From CAXYVC01 sp964292295 (GTDB lineage Bacteria > Acidobacteriota > Holophagae > Holophagales > Holophagaceae), in assembly GCA_964292295.1 (NCBI GenBank), contig CAXYVC010000133.1, positions 1 through 6,970 on the forward strand: a stretch of DNA of 6,970 nt. Direction: 5' to 3'. This document shows positions 1 to 4,100 of this stretch, piece after piece. The notes under the pieces are model-generated. The model saw only the letters and a program-made list of their open reading frames with translations. It did not search any database and was not told the origin of the DNA. Made by a program: the position numbers and the translations under genes. The first letter of the stretch is position 1. Each line of letters opens with the position of its first letter.

Positions 1-67
1 CGCCATGGCCCTGCTGGGCGACCAGAAGGCCCCCTTCAAGGCCAACCACGGATGCTTCCTGCCCTAA
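1..67 (+). CDS. C-terminal tail of an unrecognised protein (partial, 5' end outside window)
   Basis: An open frame enters from the left edge (codons in phase with base 2) and stops at TAA 65-67, giving about 21 residues that end in NHGCFLP. It is read as coding because the frame is GC-rich in codon third positions like the neighbouring genes, and because it ends just before a gap ahead of a convergent gene. Nothing in this short tail identifies a family. The ATG at base 5 is probably an internal methionine rather than a start. It is transcribed toward the minus-strand gene ending at 159, so the 91-base gap between them should hold the transcription ends of both. Confidence 0.55.
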   Translation, partial: AMALLGDQKAPFKANHGCFLP

Positions 68-158
68 TGCCCGTCGTGTGTGCCAGGAGAAGGCTGGCTT
101 CGTGCGGCGGGGCACAGGCCCGGCGCTTCAGCCTCCGCCCCCACGTCCGTGGCCTCGC
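68..158. other. Convergent intergenic gap with a short hairpin
   Basis: This 91-base gap lies between two converging genes, so terminators are expected. A small perfect inverted repeat, CCACG-TC-CGTGG, sits at 141-152, just beyond the stop codon of the minus-strand gene. It has no T-tract on either strand, so an intrinsic terminator is only a possibility. No gene is seen here. Confidence 0.25.
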
Positions 159-716
159 TTAGAAGCGCCTGCCCAGGGCCAAGCCCGTGGACGTGACCTC
201 CACGCGCCGGGCGGCGGAGCTGGCGCGACACTGGAGTTCCAGGTACCAGCCCCCGGAGAAGGCGTAGCCCAGGACGGTCGAGACCCCCAGCTTCGTCGTT
301 TCCTCCCGCCGGCCGGTGCGGTCCTCCAGGGCCCAGTGGTCCGCCGAAATCCCGCCCGCTAAGTAGACGCGCCCTGAGCCCTCATGGGGAAGAGGCAGAC
401 CAGTTTCCAGGGCCAAGCTCGTGTTCGAAGCCCGATCCAGGCGGGCCTTGGCGCTGCCGTCCCAGCGGTCATAGCTCAGGCGGAGGCGCAAGGGCCAGGA
501 TTCCCGGGTCAGCCAGCTCTCTCCCTTGAGCCCCTCCCCCAGCACCAGGGAGGCCCCGCAGCCCCCGGGCCGCCCCAGGGCGTGCCCCAGGTCCCGGTGC
601 AGGTCCTGCACCCGCAGCTGGACGCCCAGCAGGCCCGCCGGGTCGGCCATCAGGCCGGCACCCGCCAGCAGCCCCAGACAGGAAACGCGAACAGCACGCA
701 GTATCACAGGCACCAC
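159..716 (-). CDS. Small exported protein, probable outer-membrane beta-barrel
   Basis: This encodes 185 residues. The N-terminus looks like a Sec signal peptide: arginines at 7 and 10, a hydrophobic stretch at about 11-22 and a likely cleavage after LMA (residue 24). The mature part of about 160 residues is rich in alternating polar/hydrophobic stretches with Tyr, Trp and Gly turns (for example around residues 76-110 and 115-185). It ends in Arg-Arg-Phe; a C-terminal Phe is the usual recognition signal for outer-membrane barrel assembly. The length would suit an eight-stranded barrel, but I recognise no named family. The start is GTG at 714-716, with two more in-frame GTG codons at residues 2 and 4. 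No clear Shine-Dalgarno is visible, so the exact start is uncertain. It lies 144 bases downstream of the hemerythrin-like gene on the same strand; co-transcription is possible but not shown. Confidence 0.7.
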   Translation of the reverse strand: MVPVILRAVRVSCLGLLAGAGLMADPAGLLGVQLRVQDLHRDLGHALGRPGGCGASLVLGEGLKGESWLTRESWPLRLRLSYDRWDGSAKARLDRASNTSLALETGLPLPHEGSGRVYLAGGISADHWALEDRTGRREETTKLGVSTVLGYAFSGGWYLELQCRASSAARRVEVTSTGLALGRRF

Positions 717-860
717 CCAAAGTGATTTATGAAGCCCATTTCAGCCCAGGCCACCGGTGACCGGAGTCACGAACAGGTCGGTCAACCGATCTGCGCCCCG
801 ATACAGCCCCCTTTTGGAAGGCCTCCGCCACGGATGTGCACGCACGAGAAACGGCGCCCT
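717..860 (-). promoter_or_regulatory. Intergenic leader/regulatory gap with two inverted repeats
   Basis: This 144-base gap separates the hemerythrin-like gene from the barrel gene, both on the minus strand. It holds two perfect short inverted repeats: TCGGT-CA-ACCGA at 778-789 and GTGAC-CGGA-GTCAC at 757-770. They could be operator half-sites or a leader hairpin ahead of the barrel gene. On the minus strand a weaker stem (GCCTTC/GGGGGC, two G-T pairs, 806-822) could slow or end transcription from the upstream gene. I see no convincing -35/-10 pair. Function is inferred only from position. Confidence 0.3.
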
Positions 861-1385
861 TCAGAGCCGCGCGAAGAGGATCTCGTTCTCCAGGTAGATG
901 TGCGCCACCAGGCTCGCGGCCAGACGCTGGCAGGCGGCGCAGAGCGACCGGTGGCGCCCGGAGGCCTCCGGCGGCGCCTCGAAGCCGTCCGTGAGGGTGC
1001 GGATGCGCGTGAGCAGGCCCTCGGCGGCGGCGTGCTCGTCCTCGAAGAGTTCCAGGGGTTCCTTGATCTCGTGGGCCAGGTCCACCTCGCGGCCCTGGGC
1101 CCTGGCGAGGACGGCGGGGAAGAGGGTGCTTTCCTCGTCCCGCAGGTGCAGGCGCAGCTCGGTGCAGAAGAGGGCGACCTCGTCGCGGATGGCCAGGAGC
1201 AGCGGCGTGCGCCAGCCCTCGAAGAGGGCGGCCTCCTCGGCGAGCGCCTCCAGCTCGGCCATGCCTGCGCGGGCCTCGCGGTGGTAGCGCTCCATGAGGT
1301 GCCGCACCAGGTCCTCCACGGAGGCGTCCTTCCACGCGTCCAGCTCCGCGCGCGTGCGAATCCACCCCTCCTGATCCATCGCCAT
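861..1385 (-). CDS. Hemerythrin-domain di-iron protein, YtfE/RIC-like
   Basis: This encodes 174 residues and is probably cytoplasmic, with no signal peptide. It is a four-helix hemerythrin fold that should bind a non-haem di-iron centre. Candidate ligands are H35, H80, E84, H118, H162 and E166. Their spacing mirrors E. coli YtfE (H84, H129, E133, H160, H204, E208): 45 residues between the first two His, H-x3-E twice, and 44 residues between the last two His. Only the H80-H118 gap differs (38 versus 31). Family hallmarks RYHRE, the EES.LFP segment and HIYLENEILF are present. YtfE/ScdA proteins repair stress-damaged iron-sulfur clusters or handle nitric oxide, so that is the likely role. The N-terminal Cys-containing ScdA_N domain of those proteins is absent, and only about 25 residues precede the hemerythrin part. 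The start at 1383-1385 is supported by GGAG five bases upstream; a second ATG lies two codons in. A general hemerythrin oxygen or metal sensor is the alternative. Confidence 0.85.
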   Translation of the reverse strand: MAMDQEGWIRTRAELDAWKDASVEDLVRHLMERYHREARAGMAELEALAEEAALFEGWRTPLLLAIRDEVALFCTELRLHLRDEESTLFPAVLARAQGREVDLAHEIKEPLELFEDEHAAAEGLLTRIRTLTDGFEAPPEASGRHRSLCAACQRLAASLVAHIYLENEILFARL

Positions 1386-1475
1386 GCCGTCTCCAGAAGT
1401 GCCTGCCCCTTATGGTGCCGTTTGCCCGCGCGGCATTCCAGCCATGAAGGGCCGCCAGTGCGGGATCATGGGGGC
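1386..1475. promoter_or_regulatory. Divergent promoter gap between hemerythrin-like gene and surE
   Basis: The two genes start back to back across 90 bases, so both promoters should lie here or overlap the coding ends. The minus-strand ribosome site (GGAG) is clear. On the plus strand, AAGGG at 1447-1451 sits six bases before an in-frame GTG at 1458-1460. I cannot pick out convincing -35/-10 boxes for either direction. Confidence 0.4.
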
Positions 1476-2285
1476 ATGGCCCATCGCCCCCTGATCCTCC
1501 TCACCAACGACGACGGCATCGCCAGCCCCGGCCTGAAGGCCAGCGCCCGCGCCCTCGCGGGGCTCGGAGAGCTCCTGGTGGTGGCCCCGGCCACCCAGCA
1601 GACCGCCATGGGGCGCAGCCTCACCGGCCGCCGGGACGCGCGGCTGGAGCCGGTGCCCTTCGCGGTGGAGGGAAGCCCCCTGCGCGCCTTCGCCTGCGAG
1701 GGATCCCCCGCGGCGGTGCTGCGCCACGGCCTGCAGGCGCTCTGCGGGACCCGGAAGCCGGACCTGGTGGTCTCGGGCATCAACTACGGCGAGAACGTGG
1801 GAACCAGCGTCACCGCCTCGGGGACCGTGGGCGCCGCGCTGGAGGCCGCGAGCCGCGGCACCCCCGCCCTGGCGGCGGCCCTGCAGGTGCCGCCGCAGGC
1901 CTTCCTCGCCCACGGCGCAGCGGACTGGGGCGCGGCACAGCACTTCCTGCGCCGCTTCGCGGCGCGCATGCTGGCCAGCCCAATGCCCTTCGACGTGGAT
2001 CTTCTGAAGCTGGACATCCCCGCGGACGCCACGCCAGACACGCCCTGGCGCCTGTGCCGCCAGTCCCGCCAGCCCTACGTGGACGCCGTGCTGAAGGACC
2101 CCGGCCCCGAGAGCCGCCTGGGGGACGGAGAGCTGCGGATCCGGGTGGACGCGCAGAGCCTGGAGCCGGATTCGGACATCCACGCCCTCGTGCACGCGCG
2201 GGCCGTGGCCGTGACGCCCCTCAGCCTGGACGCCACCAGCCGCACGGCCTTCCCCGCCCTCCAGGCCCTGCTGGCGGCGGACTGA
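1476..2285 (+). CDS. surE: 5'/3'-nucleotidase SurE
   Basis: This encodes 269 residues, close to the usual SurE length of about 250-270. SurE is a cytoplasmic, divalent-metal-dependent phosphatase that removes phosphate from nucleoside monophosphates and helps stationary-phase survival. The family signature is near the N-terminus: LLTNDDGI, with metal ligands D12 and D13. The loop QQTAMGRSLT (41-50) follows, then the core motif PDLVVSGINYGENVG (95-109) containing ligand N103, then SGTVGAALEA (115-124). The metal-ligand serine of well-studied SurE (S39 in Thermotoga) aligns with T43 here; I regard this as a conservative change. ATG 1476 puts the signature at the usual distance from the start but has only a poorly spaced G-run before it. 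GTG 1458, preceded by AAGGG at good spacing, would add six residues and is a real alternative. The frame is open further upstream to 729, but that stretch is antisense to the hemerythrin-like gene and not SurE-like. It converges with the amidohydrolase gene 45 bases away. Confidence 0.93.
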   Translation: MAHRPLILLTNDDGIASPGLKASARALAGLGELLVVAPATQQTAMGRSLTGRRDARLEPVPFAVEGSPLRAFACEGSPAAVLRHGLQALCGTRKPDLVVSGINYGENVGTSVTASGTVGAALEAASRGTPALAAALQVPPQAFLAHGAADWGAAQHFLRRFAARMLASPMPFDVDLLKLDIPADATPDTPWRLCRQSRQPYVDAVLKDPGPESRLGDGELRIRVDAQSLEPDSDIHALVHARAVAVTPLSLDATSRTAFPALQALLAAD

Positions 2286-2297
2286 GCCATCAGGTAC

Positions 2298-2328
2298 CCG
2301 GAAGCGCGGGGCGTTTCCCATGCTCCGG
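2298..2328. terminator. Possible bidirectional hairpin between convergent genes
   Basis: The 45-base gap between surE and the amidohydrolase contains CCGGA (2298-2302) pairing with TCCGG (2324-2328). GC/GC pairs continue the stem inside after a one-base bulge, and GGG/CCC can pair within the loop. There is no T-tract on either strand. Its position between two converging stop codons makes a shared transcription-end structure plausible; sequence alone does not prove it. Confidence 0.3.
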
Positions 2329-2330
2329 CT

Positions 2331-3989
2331 TCAGCGTGCCTGGTACACCACCTTCCCGTCGAAGACCGTGAAAGCCACCTTCGCCTTCCGCAGGGCCCCC
2401 GGCCGCTCCAGATCCCGGTCCAGCAGCACCAGGTCGGCCACCATGCCGGGCGCGAGGCGGCCGCTGCGGGCCTCGTCGAAGGCGGCGTAGGCCGCACCGG
2501 CGGTGAAGGCGTCCAGGGCCTCGCGGAGGGACAGCCGTTCCGCGGGCAGCCAACCGCCCGCGGGCTGTCCATCCGGAGAGGTGCGCGTGGTGGCCATGTG
2601 CAGGGCGGGCAGCGGGTCCATGCCCACCACGGGCCAGTCGCTGCCGAAGGCCAGGCGCGCTCCGCTGCGCAACAGGCTTCCGAAGCGCCAGCCCCGCTCC
2701 GCGCGGGGAGCCCCGAGCTGGGCCTTCCAGGGGCCGATGCTTTCGGGCGAACCGTGCAGGGGCTGCTGGGAGGCCACCACGCCCAGCGCCGCGAAGCGGG
2801 GCAGGTCCGCGGAATCGATGAGCTCGCCGTGTTCGACGCGGTGCCGGCGCGCCCGCGCCCCGGGACCGGCGGCCTCCACCGCGTCCAGCACCATGCGCAC
2901 GCCTCCGTCCCCGATGGCGTGCACCCACACCTGCCATCCGTGGCGGTCCAGCGTGGCGATGCGGGTGTTCAGCGCGGCCTGGTCCATCAGCGCCTCGCCC
3001 CTGGAGGCGGAGCCCGCGTAGGGCGCCAGCAGGCGCGCGGTGCCGGACTCGATGACGCCGTCGATGAAGAGCTTGACTGCCCCCACGCGGAGCACCGGGT
3101 CCTCCCGATGGCGCGCCCGCAGGGCCTCCATGCGGGCCAGCTCGCCGTCGGTGAGGGGCTCCGCGGTGGTGAGGGCCAGGTACGTGCGCAGCTTCAGTTC
3201 CCCGGAGGCGCGCAGCGCCTCGAAGAGTTCCACCTCCTCGGCGGTGGCGCCCGCCTCCTGCACGGCGGTGACCCCCACGCGGTGGGCCTCGCGCATGGCC
3301 GCGCGCAGGGCCTCCAGGCGCTCCGCGCGGCTGGGGGGCGGGATCACCCGCTTCATCAGCTCCTGGGCCTCCTCCTTCAGGATGCCCGTGGGCTCGCCGC
3401 TATGCGGATCGCGCACGATCTGGCCCCCGGCGGGGTCCGGCGTGGCGGCGGTGATCCCCGCCAGGGCCAGCGCCCGGCTGTTGGCCCACGCCGTGTGCCC
3501 GTCGAAGGCGCGCAGGTAGACGGGCCGGTCCTTCACCACGCCGTCCAGCAGCGCCTTGTCGGGCAGGCCGCCGGGGAAGCAGGTGTAGGTCCATCCCCTT
3601 CCCTGGATCCACCCCTCGCCGGGATGCTCCCGGTCCCAGCGGCGCAGGGCCTCCAGGATCTCCCCGGCGCGGGTCGCCGAGCCCAGCGCGAGCCCCTTCA
3701 GGCCCAGCCCGCCGCTCTGCAGGTGCACGTGGGCATCCTGGAAACCGGGCAGCAGGGTCGCCCCCTGAGCCTCCAGCACCCGGGTGCCCCGCCCAGCGAG
3801 ACGGCGCATCCGCGCGTCCGGCCCCAGCTCCAGGATGCGCCCTTCCCGCACCGCCACGCCCCGCAGTCCCGCCTGGCCGGGGATGCGCGCCCCCAGGACC
3901 AGCAGCTCCGGAGGCGCCCCGGCAACCAGCCCGGCGGCGGCAAGGAGGCCCGTCAGGCCTCGTCGAAAGGGCGCGGAGAGGGGTGCCAT
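2331..3989 (-). CDS. Exported metal-dependent amidohydrolase, YtcJ-like (Amidohydro_3)
   Basis: This encodes 552 residues, typical for the YtcJ-like Amidohydro_3 family of TIM-barrel hydrolases. Visible metal-site motifs are, in order: DAHVH with H87 and H89; K306 in VGAVKLFIDG (candidate carboxylated bridging lysine); H357 in WVHAIGDGG; H387 in HRVEHGE; and D451 in FGSDWPV. The family-typical FDGHTAWANS lies at 162-171. The C-terminus (APGMVADLVLLD) rejoins the small beta-sandwich formed with residues about 28-80. The N-terminus carries R9-R10 and a hydrophobic stretch to about residue 25, so export to the periplasm is likely; RRGL loosely resembles a Tat motif. The start at 3987-3989 has an excellent GGAGG six bases upstream. 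The frame stays open far beyond this start, but only as antisense to the receptor gene. Relatives act on diverse amides, formamides and ring compounds; the substrate cannot be read from the sequence. It is divergently paired with the TonB-dependent receptor. Confidence 0.92.
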   Translation of the reverse strand: MAPLSAPFRRGLTGLLAAAGLVAGAPPELLVLGARIPGQAGLRGVAVREGRILELGPDARMRRLAGRGTRVLEAQGATLLPGFQDAHVHLQSGGLGLKGLALGSATRAGEILEALRRWDREHPGEGWIQGRGWTYTCFPGGLPDKALLDGVVKDRPVYLRAFDGHTAWANSRALALAGITAATPDPAGGQIVRDPHSGEPTGILKEEAQELMKRVIPPPSRAERLEALRAAMREAHRVGVTAVQEAGATAEEVELFEALRASGELKLRTYLALTTAEPLTDGELARMEALRARHREDPVLRVGAVKLFIDGVIESGTARLLAPYAGSASRGEALMDQAALNTRIATLDRHGWQVWVHAIGDGGVRMVLDAVEAAGPGARARRHRVEHGELIDSADLPRFAALGVVASQQPLHGSPESIGPWKAQLGAPRAERGWRFGSLLRSGARLAFGSDWPVVGMDPLPALHMATTRTSPDGQPAGGWLPAERLSLREALDAFTAGAAYAAFDEARSGRLAPGMVADLVLLDRDLERPGALRKAKVAFTVFDGKVVYQAR

Positions 3990-3999
3990 GGGGGGCCTC

Positions 4000-4011
4000 C
4001 GGAAGGTTCCG
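4000..4011. repeat. Inverted repeat CGGAA-GG-TTCCG beside amidohydrolase ribosome site
   Basis: This perfect 5-bp-arm inverted repeat abuts the GGAGG ribosome site of the minus-strand amidohydrolase (complement of 3996-4000). The two-base spacer is too tight for a good RNA hairpin, so a protein-binding half-site pair is the more natural reading. Its arms recur at 4053-4068. The function is inferred. Confidence 0.4.
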
Positions 4012-4051
4012 AAAAAAGTGTGAACAAATTCTTGCTTGCATTGTGAAGTTG

Positions 4052-4069
4052 GCGGAACATTTTTTCCGC
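4052..4069. repeat. Inverted repeat GCGGAA-N6-TTCCGC upstream of receptor gene
   Basis: This perfect 6-bp-arm inverted repeat with a six-base spacer lies 31 bases before the receptor ATG. It could be an operator or a leader hairpin in the receptor transcript. It reuses the CGGAA/TTCCG half-site seen at 4000-4011, which favours a DNA-binding regulator acting on both divergent genes. Confidence 0.45.
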
Positions 4070-4100
4070 TGTGCGCCACCCCATCCCCCAGGGAGGATCC

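Larger units (their letters stand above)
3990..4100. promoter_or_regulatory. Divergent regulatory gap, AT-rich island with repeats
   Basis: This 111-base gap separates the amidohydrolase start from the receptor start. Bases about 4011-4065 are clearly richer in A/T than the rest of the window, as expected for promoters. Inverted repeats CGGAA-GG-TTCCG (4000-4011) and GCGGAA-N6-TTCCGC (4052-4069) share the same half-site. A direct repeat TGTGAA occurs at 4019-4024 and 4042-4047, spaced 23 bases or about two helical turns. TTGCAT (4036-4041) followed after 17 bases by ATTTTT is a weak plus-strand promoter candidate. The receptor's ribosome site GGAGG (4092-4096) lies four bases before its ATG. 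Confidence 0.5.

Noticed and set aside
78..725. Plus-strand open frames opposite the barrel gene
   Set aside because: They are Pro/Gln/Gly-rich shadows. The minus strand carries a signal peptide and a barrel-type C-terminus.
727..1365. Second minus-strand frame overlapping the hemerythrin-like gene
   Set aside because: It is Arg/Gly/Pro-rich out-of-frame translation with no family signal.
729..1475. Upstream extension of the surE frame on the plus strand
   Set aside because: It is antisense to the hemerythrin-like gene, whose ligands and ribosome site are convincing. The SurE family begins just before the NDD motif.
2598..4046. Long plus-strand open frame opposite the amidohydrolase
   Set aside because: Its composition (Gly/Gln/His/Arg-rich, no recognisable domain) is that of an antisense shadow, and the opposite strand carries all the amidohydrolase motifs.
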